Origin: Aquamicrobium sp.
GTDB taxonomy: Bacteria; Pseudomonadota; Alphaproteobacteria; Rhizobiales; Rhizobiaceae
Reading direction: 5' to 3'
NCBI GenBank assembly: GCA_019739225.1
Contig: JAHHDT010000007.1
Coordinates: 186,001-250,000 of the forward strand
Length of the DNA: 64,000 bases
Numbering within the stretch: position 1 is the stretch's first letter; every line of letters starts with the position of its first letter. The notes below the pieces were generated by a model. That model searched no databases and was not told where the DNA came from. It saw only the letters and a program-made list of their open reading frames with translations. Below, piece after piece: positions 1 through 9,357 of the stretch. The translations under genes and the position numbers were made by a program.

Positions 1-19
1 TGCGCAGTTGATCGGCTGA

Positions 20-1261
20 CTAGCGAGGCGAGGGCGCGCGCGGCGCGAGCTCGCCTTCGTGCTCGGGACAGGACGGCAGCAACTCAAGCACCGCGTCTCT
101 CTGGGCTACCAGTCGCTGGGTGTAATTGGTGGTGGCGACGGCCATGCGGTCGGCGATCTCGACACGCTCGGCCGACGCCCGGAGGAACTGGTCCTTCAGC
201 AATTCGGGATCGAAATGTTCGATATGCTGCGAGAAGCCGTAAAGGCCGATCTGGCGCAGCAGCGCTTCGTTCTTTTCCGCATAGCCGAGCGAGATCAATG
301 GTCTTCTCAACTTGATGGCGCAGACGATGTTGTGAAACCTGCTGGCAACCACGATGTCGGTCAGCGCGATCTGCCTCATCAACTCGATCAGGGTCGTTGT
401 AGGCTCGACGACAAGCGCGGCGGACAGCTCCGGCGCAACCGTTGCCTGGAGGCGCTCAAGTGCATGCCAGACCGCTCGCTGATCCATGATGTCGCCTGTC
501 AGGAGCCGCACATCGTGCCCCTTCTCCAGCAGCCATCCGACAAAGGAAACGATCTTGCTTATGTAGAGATCATAGATCTCCTCGGAATCGGGATTGCGAT
601 TGACCCAGCCCGAATAGGACATGACGCCGACCCCGACGGCCAGCGACGGCCGCACGGGGCGCAGCCTGTCCGGGGGCGGCGTTAGCGCGAAGGCGACGTC
701 AGGGCAAACCTGGTCCGTGCCGCGGCCGATCCCCAGTTCCGCCATGAAGTCGCGCGACGGCGTATCCCTGTAGGAACGGAAGTGACACAGCCTTGCGGCC
801 ATGGTCATGAAGAAACGGCTCATCGGATGTCGGATGGGGCCCGCTCCGATGCCGACGAATGCCAGGCGGGCACCGACCAGGCGGGCGGCCAGGGACCAGC
901 GCAATATCATCAGCGGCCACCCTCGGGGAACTTCCTGGAAATCGTCCAGAAATCCCGTTCCGGGGACCAGCATCAGATCTGCTTTCCTAAGCTGTCGGAT
1001 CGGATCCATCAGACGTACAACCCGGCCGGGAAGCCGGAACAACATCCGGTCGACAAACGCCCCGATCCTGCCGGTCATGGCCGGACGCGACGTCGCGATG
1101 GCAGGGATGCCGAGATCTGCTTCTACAACGGCCGGGTTCGGACACGCGCAGACGATCTCGGCGTTCGGACGCGCATCGCGCAACAGGTCCGCCATCGCTT
1201 TCAGTGATCCGTCATTGCCAGTGTTTCCGCAGCCGAACTGCCCGAACAACACAATCTTCAT
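20..1261 (-). CDS. Polysaccharide pyruvyl transferase family protein
   Basis: A 413-residue protein of the WcaK/CsaB-type pyruvyl transferase family, which adds pyruvate ketals to sugars of surface polysaccharides. The glycine-rich N-terminal strand-loop has GNTGNDGS at residues 12-19, and the C-terminal half has the family block SRFHNIVCAI near residue 315, followed by a GY-K acceptor-site-like stretch. I chose the ATG at 1261, which puts MKIVLFG at the N-terminus. An upstream in-frame start at 1342 would add 27 residues of unlikely composition. It is divergent from the glycosyltransferase gene at 1553 and begins the polysaccharide locus. The family call is firm. The acceptor sugar is unknown, and some family members have other roles. 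Confidence 0.85.
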   Translation of the reverse strand: MKIVLFGQFGCGNTGNDGSLKAMADLLRDARPNAEIVCACPNPAVVEADLGIPAIATSRPAMTGRIGAFVDRMLFRLPGRVVRLMDPIRQLRKADLMLVPGTGFLDDFQEVPRGWPLMILRWSLAARLVGARLAFVGIGAGPIRHPMSRFFMTMAARLCHFRSYRDTPSRDFMAELGIGRGTDQVCPDVAFALTPPPDRLRPVRPSLAVGVGVMSYSGWVNRNPDSEEIYDLYISKIVSFVGWLLEKGHDVRLLTGDIMDQRAVWHALERLQATVAPELSAALVVEPTTTLIELMRQIALTDIVVASRFHNIVCAIKLRRPLISLGYAEKNEALLRQIGLYGFSQHIEHFDPELLKDQFLRASAERVEIADRMAVATTNYTQRLVAQRDAVLELLPSCPEHEGELAPRAPSPR

Positions 1262-1552
1262 GCCCACCCCTCGTGGCACGCCTTGGCTCTTGATGGCCGG
1301 CCATCCATAGTGCCGCGCTGCCTGCGCCGTGCCAGTTGACATTTCGAAGGTGGTTCAAAAAACGCCAGACACAGGGATGCGGGCCCGACACACCAATGCA
1401 CCGCGCCTAATCCGCAAGCACACGTTCTCAACACAAAGGGGTAGGGCCTGTTTGCACCAATGCCGGACTATCGAGCCGGGGCGTTTCGCCTAGCATGGAA
1501 CGGATTCAGGCGGCGCTGTGCGTCCCGGCGATGGAAAACCGACGGTGACCTC
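1262..1552. promoter_or_regulatory. Divergent intergenic region of the polysaccharide locus
   Basis: This 291-bp gap separates the divergent pyruvyl transferase and glycosyltransferase genes and must carry both promoters. I see no convincing sigma-70 boxes or palindrome. Open frames across it (an 81-base N-terminal extension on the minus strand, a 93-base extension on the plus strand) look like non-coding extensions of the two genes. Confidence 0.4.
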
Positions 1553-2773
1553 GTGAAACTCGCATATTTCGTCAAGCCGCATCTGGGCGGCACATACACT
1601 GTCTTCCGGCAACTTCGGAAGGGGCTGCTGGCCCATGGCATCGACGTCCAATGGGTGGGCCTGTCGCATGATGCGCGCGAAGCCGTCGCCTGGACGGATA
1701 CGTCGGAAAACGGCGTGCTCCTCCACACCGAGAGCTGCAACAGCGAGAAGCAGCAGGCCGAGGCCATCATGGCCGCCCTGCATGAGCGCGGATTCGATGG
1801 GGTGTTCGTCAATGTGCTTGCCGATCGCGTGCAGATGAACCTCGCGCGCTATCTGCCTGCCAAGATGCTGCGCATCATGATCGTCCACAACATCACGCCC
1901 GGCACATACGCGGCAGCCCGCGCGCTGCGCGACCATGTCCATGCCACGGTCGGTGTTTCGCAGCGTTGCCGACGCGACCTGATTGTCCGCCACGGTTTTC
2001 CTGTCTCGCGCACTTTCGCGATTCCAAACGCGATGGAGGTTGAGGCGCTTCCGGCCGCAAACCGCCATCGTGAGCCCGGAGCGCCGCTGAAGGTTCTCTA
2101 TCTCGGGCGTGTGGAAGACGCATCCAAGGGGGTCTTCTGGCTTCCCGAGATCATGGCGACGATGACCGAGCCGGTGACACTGACGGTGGCCGGCGACGGG
2201 CCGGACCTCGAAGCGCTGAAAAAGCGGCTCGAACCCCATGCCGCCAGAACCACTTTCCTCGGCGCGGTGTCGCCGGACCAGGTTCCAGAAACGCTCGCTT
2301 CGCATGATGTGCTGCTGATGCCGTCGCGCTTCGAGGGCTTTGGCCTGACGTTGCTGGAGGCCATGGCGGCAGGCTGCGTGCCCGTTGTGTCCGATATTTT
2401 CGGTGTCACCGATACGATCGCGGAAAACGACGTGTCGGGCATTCTGTTTCCCATCGGCGACTGGCGCGCAGCGGCGCGCAGCATCGACGAGCTTGCGCGC
2501 AATCCGCAGCGGCTCGCGGTGATGTCTGTCGACGCGCGGCACCGCGTTGAGGAGAAATTCGGCCTCAAGCGCATGGCTGGAAGCTATGCACGTCTCATCG
2601 CAGACATGGTGCAGCAGCGCCCCACGATCGCGCTGCCGCTGCCGATGGACGAATGGGCGACGCCGCTGGGCCTTCGGGCCGGCCTGCGAACCTACCTGCC
2701 CGCGCCAGTGAAAAACTGGCTGCGGGTCGCGCGCGAACGTTGGTACCGAAATCCGTCGAGGGATGCAGCCTAG
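1553..2773 (+). CDS. Glycosyltransferase family 4 protein
   Basis: A GT-B fold retaining glycosyltransferase of about 406 residues, acting in the cytoplasm on polysaccharide or lipid-linked sugar assembly. The C-terminal nucleotide-sugar half has the GT4 signature around residue 260, EGFGLTLLEAMAAG, with the E-x7-E pattern, preceded by the acceptor-side sequence VLYLGRVEDASKG. I chose the GTG at 1553 because the first core strand reads VKLAYFVKPH. The ATG at 1460 adds a 31-residue Arg-rich leader without family likeness. Its stop is directly followed by the ATG of the aminotransferase gene, so the two are likely co-transcribed. The donor and acceptor cannot be read from sequence. Confidence 0.88.
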   Translation: MKLAYFVKPHLGGTYTVFRQLRKGLLAHGIDVQWVGLSHDAREAVAWTDTSENGVLLHTESCNSEKQQAEAIMAALHERGFDGVFVNVLADRVQMNLARYLPAKMLRIMIVHNITPGTYAAARALRDHVHATVGVSQRCRRDLIVRHGFPVSRTFAIPNAMEVEALPAANRHREPGAPLKVLYLGRVEDASKGVFWLPEIMATMTEPVTLTVAGDGPDLEALKKRLEPHAARTTFLGAVSPDQVPETLASHDVLLMPSRFEGFGLTLLEAMAAGCVPVVSDIFGVTDTIAENDVSGILFPIGDWRAAARSIDELARNPQRLAVMSVDARHRVEEKFGLKRMAGSYARLIADMVQQRPTIALPLPMDEWATPLGLRAGLRTYLPAPVKNWLRVARERWYRNPSRDAA

Positions 2774-4132
2774 ATGATCACCGACTTCACGCGATCCGAC
2801 GCGCTTCGCAGCCGTGCCGCGGAACTCATTCCCGGCGGTGCCCACACCTATGCCAAGGGAGACGACCAGTACCCCGTGCTGTCGCCCGGTTTCATCGCCC
2901 GTGGCGAAGGCTGTCACGTCTGGGATGTGGATGGCAACCGCTACATCGAGTACGGCATGGGCAACCGTGCCGTGGGTCTCGGCCACGCCTACGCTCCGGT
3001 CATCGATGCCGCCGCTCGGGCGATGCGCGATGGAGCGAATTTCACGAGGCCGCACCGGCTCGAAGCCGAATGTGCCCAGTCGTTTCTGGACACGGTCAAG
3101 GGCGCCGAGATGGTCAAGTTCTGCAAGGACGGATCGGATGCCACCTCCGCGGCTGTGCGGCTGGCCAGAGCCTACACCGGGCGTGACATGGTCGCGTGCT
3201 GTGCCGATCATCCGTTCTTCTCCACCGACGACTGGTTCATCGGCACCACGCCGATGAACGCCGGCATTCCCGAAGCCGTCAGACGTCTGACCGTGACTTT
3301 CCGTTACGGCGATGCCTCAAGCGTGGAGGCCCTGTTTGCGCTCTATCCCGGCCGGATCGCGGCGGTGATCATGGAGCCCTCGCGGGGGGATGACCCGCCG
3401 GCCGGCTATCTGCATGAGGTGCAGCGTGTCTGCCGGGACAACGGCGCGCTGCTGATCCTTGACGAGATGATAACGGGGTTCCGCTGGCACGAAGGCGGCG
3501 CGCAGACGCTGTACGGTATCGTTCCGGACCTTTCGTGTTTCGGCAAGGCGCTCGGCAACGGCTTTTCCATTTCAGCGCTTGCGGGACGGCGCGAGATCAT
3601 GCGGCTGGGCGGGCTAGACCATGTCGACCGGCCACGGGTGTTCCTGCTTTCGACCACCCACGGTGCAGAGACGCATGCGTTGGCGGCGGCGATCGCGACC
3701 ATGAAGGCCTATGAGGAAGAACCGGTCGTCGAACATCTCTACCGCCAGGGCAGGCGGCTGCGGGAGGGGGTGACACAGGCAGCGAAGAAGCGTGGGGTGG
3801 CGGATCACTTTTCCGCCGTGGGACGCGACTGTTGCCTGGCATTCAGCACGCTTGACGGATCGGGCCGGCCTTCCCAGGCCTTTCGCACCCTGTTCCTCCA
3901 GGAAATCATCCGCCGCGGCGTGCTGGCGCCGTCCTTCGTTGTCAGCTACACGCACGGCGACGCGGAAATAGACGAGACGGTGTCAGCCGTCGATGCCGCT
4001 TTAGAGATCTACGCGCGGGCGCTTGAGGATGGCGTCGAGCGCCACCTTGTCGGTCGGCCGTCGCAGGTGGTTTTCAGAGCGTTCAACGGTGGTGCGACAG
4101 CGGAGCCCAAGCAACTGGCCGCCGCCAGATAA
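2774..4132 (+). CDS. Class III aminotransferase (glutamate-1-semialdehyde aminomutase-like)
   Basis: A 452-residue fold-type I PLP enzyme resembling HemL. The N-terminus carries IPGGAHTYAKGDDQYP, typical of the GSAM branch. The PLP aspartate lies in LILDEMITGFR and the Schiff-base lysine is predicted at Lys258 in FGKALGNG. It starts immediately after the glycosyltransferase stop and ends 4 bp before the DUF4038 gene, so it belongs to that operon. In such loci these enzymes probably act as sugar or amino-acid aminotransferases rather than in haem synthesis, but that is inference from context. A genuine hemL would normally be elsewhere in the genome. Confidence 0.85.
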   Translation: MITDFTRSDALRSRAAELIPGGAHTYAKGDDQYPVLSPGFIARGEGCHVWDVDGNRYIEYGMGNRAVGLGHAYAPVIDAAARAMRDGANFTRPHRLEAECAQSFLDTVKGAEMVKFCKDGSDATSAAVRLARAYTGRDMVACCADHPFFSTDDWFIGTTPMNAGIPEAVRRLTVTFRYGDASSVEALFALYPGRIAAVIMEPSRGDDPPAGYLHEVQRVCRDNGALLILDEMITGFRWHEGGAQTLYGIVPDLSCFGKALGNGFSISALAGRREIMRLGGLDHVDRPRVFLLSTTHGAETHALAAAIATMKAYEEEPVVEHLYRQGRRLREGVTQAAKKRGVADHFSAVGRDCCLAFSTLDGSGRPSQAFRTLFLQEIIRRGVLAPSFVVSYTHGDAEIDETVSAVDAALEIYARALEDGVERHLVGRPSQVVFRAFNGGATAEPKQLAAAR

Positions 4133-4136
4133 CGGG

Positions 4137-5450
4137 ATGCTGGCGACCCTCCGTACAGTTCTCATGGCGCTCTTGTTGCTCACGACGGCTTCCACCGCCT
4201 ATGCGACCGCTTTCCCGCTTCGGATCAGCGATGAAAGGAATTATCTCGTCGATGCAGATAATCGTCCTTTCCTTCCACACGGCGATACCGCCTGGTCGCT
4301 GATCGCTGAACTGACGAAGGATGAGGTCGACGTCTATCTCGCCGACCGTCGCTCGCGTGGCTTCAATACGCTTGTCGTGTCGCTTATCGAGCACAAATTC
4401 GCCAGCAACGCTCCTGCCAACGCCTATCGCGCGCGCCCGTTTGCCGAGGGACGGCCCTTCGAGCCGAACGAGGCGTATTTCGATCATGCGCGATGGGTCT
4501 TGTCACGTGCGCGGGAGGAGGGATTCGTCGTGCTGCTGACGCCAGCCTATCTCGGCTTCGGGGGCGGCGAGGAAGGCTGGTATACGCAGATGCAGGCTGC
4601 CGGCACGCAGAAGCTCGAGGCGTACGGCCGATATCTGGCCGAGCACTTTCGTGGGCTCGACAACATCATATGGCTGCACGGCGGCGACTACGACCCGATC
4701 GATCCGTCAATCGTCGAGGCTGTGATTAATGGCCTGCGCGCCGGCGGCGATACGGCTCTGGCGGCCGCCCACGCAGGACCCGACTCGATCCCGGCACAGG
4801 TCTGGCCGAAAGCCGACTGGATGGATATCGAGACGATCTATTCCTACTCCGATGTCCATCGCCAAGTCCTCGAACGATACCAGATGGAACTGGGCCGGCC
4901 TCTACTGCTGCTGGAGGGGTTCTACGAAGGGGAGCACGACTCGACGGAGCAATCGCTGCGCGAAATCGCCTATGGCGCTCTTCTCGGCGGCGCGGCGGGA
5001 CAGGTGTTCGGCAACAACCCCATATGGCATTTCAGCGGACCCGGAATCTACTCCGTCGAAGAGACGTGGCGCGAGGCACTCGCGAGCCGCGGCGCGCAGA
5101 GCATGACGCACCTGAAAACGCTCTTCGACGGGATCGAGTGGTGGACGCTGGCGCCCGCCTCTGTCGATGGACCGGTCCGGGCAGAGGGAGGCCGACTGAT
5201 GACGGCGGTCGCCGGGGACCGAAGCTGGTCGGTTTCCTATCTCGTGGCGCCAATGGCCGTTGAGATCGATCCCGTTGCGCTCGGCACTGGCCGGCTGAGC
5301 ATACGCTGGTACGACCCCTCGGCCGGGATCATGGCGCCGCCGCTCGAGGTTTCGGCAGAGCAGGGAAAGCCTGTCACTGTAGCGCCACCCGCACAGCAAA
5401 ACCGGGCAGGCTTCGCGGACTGGGTTCTGCTCGTTTCAGCCGGAGAATAG
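4137..5450 (+). CDS. Secreted DUF4038 (apiosidase-like) glycoside hydrolase-like protein
   Basis: A 437-residue protein with a clear Sec signal peptide: a hydrophobic run at residues 4-17 and likely cleavage after AYA. The rest matches the DUF4038 apiosidase-like TIM-barrel family: N-terminal DADNRPFLPHGDTAW, then YLADRRSRGFN, a central WLHGGDYDP with candidate acidic residues, and LLLEGFYEGEHD. The C-terminal ~90 residues look like the beta-sandwich domain usually called a putative collagen-binding domain. The ATG at 4137 is 4 bp after the preceding stop; an upstream in-frame start at 4023 would bury the signal peptide. It is probably periplasmic or extracellular and may trim the polysaccharide made by this locus. 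The exact substrate is unknown. Confidence 0.8.
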   Translation: MLATLRTVLMALLLLTTASTAYATAFPLRISDERNYLVDADNRPFLPHGDTAWSLIAELTKDEVDVYLADRRSRGFNTLVVSLIEHKFASNAPANAYRARPFAEGRPFEPNEAYFDHARWVLSRAREEGFVVLLTPAYLGFGGGEEGWYTQMQAAGTQKLEAYGRYLAEHFRGLDNIIWLHGGDYDPIDPSIVEAVINGLRAGGDTALAAAHAGPDSIPAQVWPKADWMDIETIYSYSDVHRQVLERYQMELGRPLLLLEGFYEGEHDSTEQSLREIAYGALLGGAAGQVFGNNPIWHFSGPGIYSVEETWREALASRGAQSMTHLKTLFDGIEWWTLAPASVDGPVRAEGGRLMTAVAGDRSWSVSYLVAPMAVEIDPVALGTGRLSIRWYDPSAGIMAPPLEVSAEQGKPVTVAPPAQQNRAGFADWVLLVSAGE

Positions 5451-5452
5451 CT

Positions 5453-6175
5453 CTAGGGCGAAACCTTCCGCGCAAGCGCCACAAGCGTCCAGCCAAGCCC
5501 CAGGCGTTCCTTGAGATTTTCGAACCTGTCGCCGAAGAGAGCCCTGATCGGATAGTTGACCTTGCGCGAGTTCAGCAGGCGCAGAAAACCTCGATTGGCC
5601 CTCGGTGTCACGGACTTCAGCTCAAGGACGCGGAAGGAGCGGGAGAGCAGGCCGGCCAGTTCACGGGCGTCGACCCATCGTCTGATCTGCCCCGGCCCCG
5701 GTGGTTCGATACGGTTGAAACGCTCCAGTACGGGACGGTTCTGCGTGGCGAGCATCAACAAGCCGCTAGGCTTGAGCAGCTTTGCGATGCGTTCGACAAA
5801 AGCCTGCTGGTCGGCAACGTGTGCAAGCACTTCGAGAGTGACGACAACGTCGAACTGTTCCGGCTCCAGTTCCAAGGTCATGAAGTCTCCGGCGAGGAAC
5901 TGGACCTGGGGAAACAGGGCGCGAGCGGTTTCGATCTGCGTCGGCGAGAGATCGGTCGCCGTGACGCTGCCGAACGCTGCGAGCCGCGGGCAAAACCAAC
6001 CGGTGCCGCAGCCGACCTCCAGCAGCTTCATGTCCGGAACGTCAACAGTCGACAGCCAATCACAGATGATTTTCGCCTGACGAGCCGATATTTCCTCGTA
6101 TCCCTTGTCGCCTGAAATGGCGGCCCAGCTATCCCAGAACCTCTGTTGCAGGGTGAGCGGAGGTGGCGTTGTCAT
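5453..6175 (-). CDS. Class I SAM-dependent methyltransferase
   Basis: A 240-residue Rossmann-fold methyltransferase. Motif I is LEVGCGTGWF near residue 51, the acidic end of strand 2 is in VTATDLSP, and the later motif DVVVTLEVLAHVAD is typical of the UbiG-like Methyltransf_11/25 group. The substrate is unknown; the neighbours suggest a sugar or lipid of the surface-polysaccharide pathway. It is convergent with the DUF4038 gene (2-bp gap) and divergent from the SDR gene at 6403. The final ~80 residues are basic and less conserved. Confidence 0.85.
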   Translation of the reverse strand: MTTPPPLTLQQRFWDSWAAISGDKGYEEISARQAKIICDWLSTVDVPDMKLLEVGCGTGWFCPRLAAFGSVTATDLSPTQIETARALFPQVQFLAGDFMTLELEPEQFDVVVTLEVLAHVADQQAFVERIAKLLKPSGLLMLATQNRPVLERFNRIEPPGPGQIRRWVDARELAGLLSRSFRVLELKSVTPRANRGFLRLLNSRKVNYPIRALFGDRFENLKERLGLGWTLVALARKVSP

Positions 6176-6402
6176 CGTCTTTTGCCCGGGAGAAATGTCT
6201 CATGACGATGCGCCCAGTTCGAAGACCCTGTCGAAGTGGCAAACTCATCCTTGGCACGCATGCGGAGCGCCAACCAACGGTCAGTAGACCTCCCATCGGC
6301 TGATACCTGACCACCAACACCCGCCGTATTCATCCTTTCGGCGACCTCGTTGCGCGGCGGCGGAAGAGGCTAGCCTTGCAGCAACCGAAACGCTGAAAAC
6401 GG

Positions 6403-7479
6403 ATGTATGCAATGCGTGTGCTTGTTACCGGCCATAAGGGCTATCTTGGATCCGTGATGGTACCGCACCTGCTCAGGGCAGGGCATACGGTCACAGGACT
6501 AGACTCCGACCTCTACGAACGATGCACGTATGACGAAGGCGGTGCGCAGGCTTCCGTTCCGCATATCCGCAAGGACGTCCGCGATGCCGCCCCCGAGGAT
6601 TTCGCAGGGCAGGACGCGGTGATCCATCTGGCGGCGCTGTCCAACGATCCCTTGAGCAACCTCAATCCCAACGTTACCTACGACATCAATCACAGAGGCA
6701 GCGTGCATGTGGCGCGCATGGCGAAGGAAGCGGGCGTGCGCCGTTTCCTGTTCGCGTCGTCGTGCAGCAACTACGGCCAGTCCACAGCCGAACTGATCGA
6801 CGAGACTGGCACGCTTCGTCCGGTGACGCCGTACGGCTGGTCCAAGGTTCTTGCCGAGCGCGACATCATCAAGCTGGCCGATTCCGACTTTTGCCCGGTG
6901 TTCTTCCGGCCGGCGACCGCCTATGGCATGTCACCTCGCATTCGCTTCGACATCGTGCTCAACAATCTCGTGGCGGGCGCCGTCGCGGACGGCAGCATCT
7001 TCCTGAAATCCGACGGCACTCCCTGGCGACCGATCGTTCATGCGCAGGACATCGCCCGTGCATTCGCGGCCGGGCTCGTCGCGCCTCAGGAGCTGGTTCA
7101 TGCCCAGGCGTTCAACGTCGGCACCACGGCCCACAACTACCGGATCAGCGAGATCGCCGAGATCGTCGCAAGCGTGGTGCCGGGCTGCCGAGTGGACTAT
7201 GCCGAAGGCGCCGGGCCGGACACACGGTCCTATCGCGTCAGCTTCGAGAAGCTTGCACGGATATTGCCGGCCGCGCGGCCGCAATGGGACGCGGAAGCCG
7301 GCGCCAGAGAACTCTACGCCGCTTTCTCGCAGTCCGGCGTGTCGCGCGACGATTTCGAAGGACCGCGCTTCCAGCGTATCGCCCATATCAAGCAGCTGAT
7401 GCAGGACGGCGTCATCGACAGCGAGCTGCGCCATACCGGAGGGGCCAGGGTCGACAAGACGCTTTCACTTGTCGGTTGA
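6403..7479 (+). CDS. NAD-dependent epimerase/dehydratase (SDR) family protein
   Basis: A 358-residue extended SDR. The NAD site is [10 protein letters not shown] at the N-terminus, the catalytic serine lies in the SSCSNYG block and the YxxxK dyad is in TPYGWSK. It resembles NDP-sugar 4-reductases and 4-epimerases more than the CDP-glucose 4,6-dehydratases, whose N-terminus normally reads TGHTGFKGSW. It probably performs the last reduction or epimerisation of a nucleotide sugar. Translation could begin at 6403 or at the ATG at 6412, which places the glycine motif in the usual position. Genes for a DUF4910 protein, RmlC-like epimerase, C-methyltransferase and cytidylyltransferase follow. Confidence 0.85.
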   Translation: MYAMRVLVTGHKGYLGSVMVPHLLRAGHTVTGLDSDLYERCTYDEGGAQASVPHIRKDVRDAAPEDFAGQDAVIHLAALSNDPLSNLNPNVTYDINHRGSVHVARMAKEAGVRRFLFASSCSNYGQSTAELIDETGTLRPVTPYGWSKVLAERDIIKLADSDFCPVFFRPATAYGMSPRIRFDIVLNNLVAGAVADGSIFLKSDGTPWRPIVHAQDIARAFAAGLVAPQELVHAQAFNVGTTAHNYRISEIAEIVASVVPGCRVDYAEGAGPDTRSYRVSFEKLARILPAARPQWDAEAGARELYAAFSQSGVSRDDFEGPRFQRIAHIKQLMQDGVIDSELRHTGGARVDKTLSLVG

Positions 7480-7490
7480 CCGTCGCGGCA

Positions 7491-8810
7491 ATGGACGTAC
7501 GCGCACCCGATCCAGCCTTGACCGACGCCGGCGAGACCGACGTCGGTCAAGCCATATACGACCTTGCGAGTGCCCTGTTCCCGATCTGCCGCAGCCTGAC
7601 AGGGCAGGGGTTGCGGGATACGCTCGATATTCTGTCGCGAACCGTCGAACTGCAGCGCCGTGCTGTCGCGACCGGTACCCCGCTCTTTGATTGGGTCGTG
7701 CCTCCGGAGTGGACGATCAGGGATGCGTTCATCAAGGCGCCCGACGGAAGACGCGTCCTGGACTTCGCCGCGTCCAATCTGCATGTGGTCGGCTACAGCA
7801 TGCCGATCCGCCGCCTGATCGATCTGGCCGAACTGAAACGCCATGTTTTCACGCTACCGGATCAGCCGGACCTCATTCCATATCGAACCTCCTATTACGG
7901 CCGAAGCTGGGGCTTCTGCATGAGCCACAACAAGCTCATGTCCCTCCCGGACGCGGTCTATGAGGTCTGTATCGATTCCGAGCTCAAGGAAGGCCAGCTC
8001 GACTATGGAGAATATGTCCATCGCGGACGTACCGAAGACGAGGTCCTGCTGACAACGCACATCTGCCATCCGTCGCTTGCCAACGACAACTGCTCGGGCA
8101 TGGCGTTGCTGGCCAGCGTGGCACGCGCGATGCGTGGCCGCGAAACGCGCTACACATACCGCTTTCTCTTCGCGCCGGGCACGCTTGGCCCGCTGGCATG
8201 GCTGTCGGCGAACGAGGACCGGGTCGACAGGGTGAAGCATGGTATGGCCGTTTCCTGCGTCGGCGACGGAGGCGGACTGACCTACAAGCGCAGCCGGCGG
8301 GACGACGCAACCATCGACCGCGTCATGACGCACATACTCTCCGGTGAAGGTGATGGAGCGCGCTCGGTGCCGTTCTCGCCCTATGGATATGACGAGCGCC
8401 AGTTCTGTTCGCCGGGCTTCGACATGCCGTTCGGCCTCTTCCAGAACAGCGCTTTCGGTACCTTTCCCGAATACCATACGTCGGCCGACAATCTGGACTT
8501 CATACGTCCCGAACATCTGGCGCGGTCCTATCGCATCGTCGCCGATGCGATCGATATTCTCGAGGAAGATTGGGTTCCGGTCAGCCTTAACCCGAAGGGC
8601 GAGCCACAACTGGGGCGGCGGGGGCTCTACGCGTCGGTCGGCGGCCCCTCCTCGGGCGGCCATTCCACCATGCCGATGTTGTGGGTGCTGAACCTGGCGG
8701 ATGGTCGGCACTCGCTGGTCGACATAGCCGAGCGTTCGGGCCTGCCGTTTTCGCAGATCATCGAAGCAGCGCGCAGGTTGCGCGAGCACGATCTGCTGCG
8801 GCCGGGCTAG
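7491..8810 (+). CDS. DUF4910 aminopeptidase-like protein with C-terminal winged helix
   Basis: A 439-residue protein of the DUF2172/DUF4910 type, an M28-like zinc-peptidase fold recurrent in polysaccharide loci. Candidate metal ligands are His190 in THICHP, Asp199 in NDNCSG and the acidic/His cluster in FPEYHTSAD. The last ~50 residues (SLVDIAERSGLPFSQIIEAA) look like the winged helix-turn-helix that closes this architecture. I chose the ATG at 7491, 11 bp after the SDR stop; the frame is open much further upstream only as a shadow of that gene. The substrate is unknown; hydrolysis of an amide on a sugar intermediate would fit the context but is inference. Confidence 0.82.
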   Translation: MDVRAPDPALTDAGETDVGQAIYDLASALFPICRSLTGQGLRDTLDILSRTVELQRRAVATGTPLFDWVVPPEWTIRDAFIKAPDGRRVLDFAASNLHVVGYSMPIRRLIDLAELKRHVFTLPDQPDLIPYRTSYYGRSWGFCMSHNKLMSLPDAVYEVCIDSELKEGQLDYGEYVHRGRTEDEVLLTTHICHPSLANDNCSGMALLASVARAMRGRETRYTYRFLFAPGTLGPLAWLSANEDRVDRVKHGMAVSCVGDGGGLTYKRSRRDDATIDRVMTHILSGEGDGARSVPFSPYGYDERQFCSPGFDMPFGLFQNSAFGTFPEYHTSADNLDFIRPEHLARSYRIVADAIDILEEDWVPVSLNPKGEPQLGRRGLYASVGGPSSGGHSTMPMLWVLNLADGRHSLVDIAERSGLPFSQIIEAARRLREHDLLRPG

Positions 8811-8817
8811 ATTCCCG

Positions 8818-9357
8818 TCAGGCTTCCGTCATTTCGAGGAGAGGCCATGCGCGGTCCCGGTCCGAAAGGGTCGTCGGCCGGGCAGGCCATTCGATGCCGA
8901 GGAAGGGATCGTCGAACCGAAGGCCACACGCCGCATCCGGCACGTAGTAGGTGGACATCAGGTAGTTGACCAGACAATGGTCTGCGAGCGTGATGAAGCC
9001 CTGTGCGAAGCCCTTCGGCACATAGAGGAGCCGGCGGTTTGCGGCGGAAAGCTCAACCGCGAGCCATTGCCATCTGGTGCTGGAGTCTGGACGCATGTCG
9101 ACGATGACATCGAGCACGGCCCCGTTGATGCACGAGACGAGCTTCGTTTCGGCATGTGGCTCCCGCTGGAAGTGCAGGCCGCGCAGCGTGCCCTTCTTCA
9201 CGGAGTAGGAATGGTTGTGCTGCACGAAGCGGTGTTCGAGCCCGCGGCTCTCAAACGCCTCTGAGCAAAATGTCCGGGTGAAGGTGCCGCGCGCGTCGCG
9301 GAACGGTTCTGGTTCGACGATCCAGGCGCCGTTGAACCGCGTTTCGATGAATTTCAT
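8818..9357 (-). CDS. rfbC: dTDP-4-dehydrorhamnose 3,5-epimerase-like protein
   Basis: A 179-residue RmlC-family cupin of normal length. The core LRGLHFQ (candidate base His62), Lys72, Tyr132 and Tyr138 align by simple numbering with the active-site residues of RmlC enzymes (63, 73, 133, 139). The usual GFAHGF block reads GFAQGF, so the active-site histidine near 120 is Gln119. That could mean an epimerase with altered specificity, for example 3-epimerisation only. The start at 9357 gives MKFIETRFNG; the upstream in-frame start would add 40 unlikely residues. It lies opposite to its neighbours, convergent with the DUF4910 gene and divergent from the methyltransferase gene. The gene symbol is by family; the CDP-sugar context argues against a true dTDP-rhamnose role. 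Confidence 0.8.
   Translation of the reverse strand: MKFIETRFNGAWIVEPEPFRDARGTFTRTFCSEAFESRGLEHRFVQHNHSYSVKKGTLRGLHFQREPHAETKLVSCINGAVLDVIVDMRPDSSTRWQWLAVELSAANRRLLYVPKGFAQGFITLADHCLVNYLMSTYYVPDAACGLRFDDPFLGIEWPARPTTLSDRDRAWPLLEMTEA

Noticed and set aside
1490-3211. A 573-codon minus-strand frame.
   Set aside because: It is antisense to the GT4 and aminotransferase genes. The composition is that of a reverse-complement shadow.
2774-4132. The class III aminotransferase as the haem-pathway hemL gene.
   Set aside because: It sits in a polysaccharide operon with overlapping or abutting genes. Family resemblance alone does not identify hemL, which would be expected in another context.
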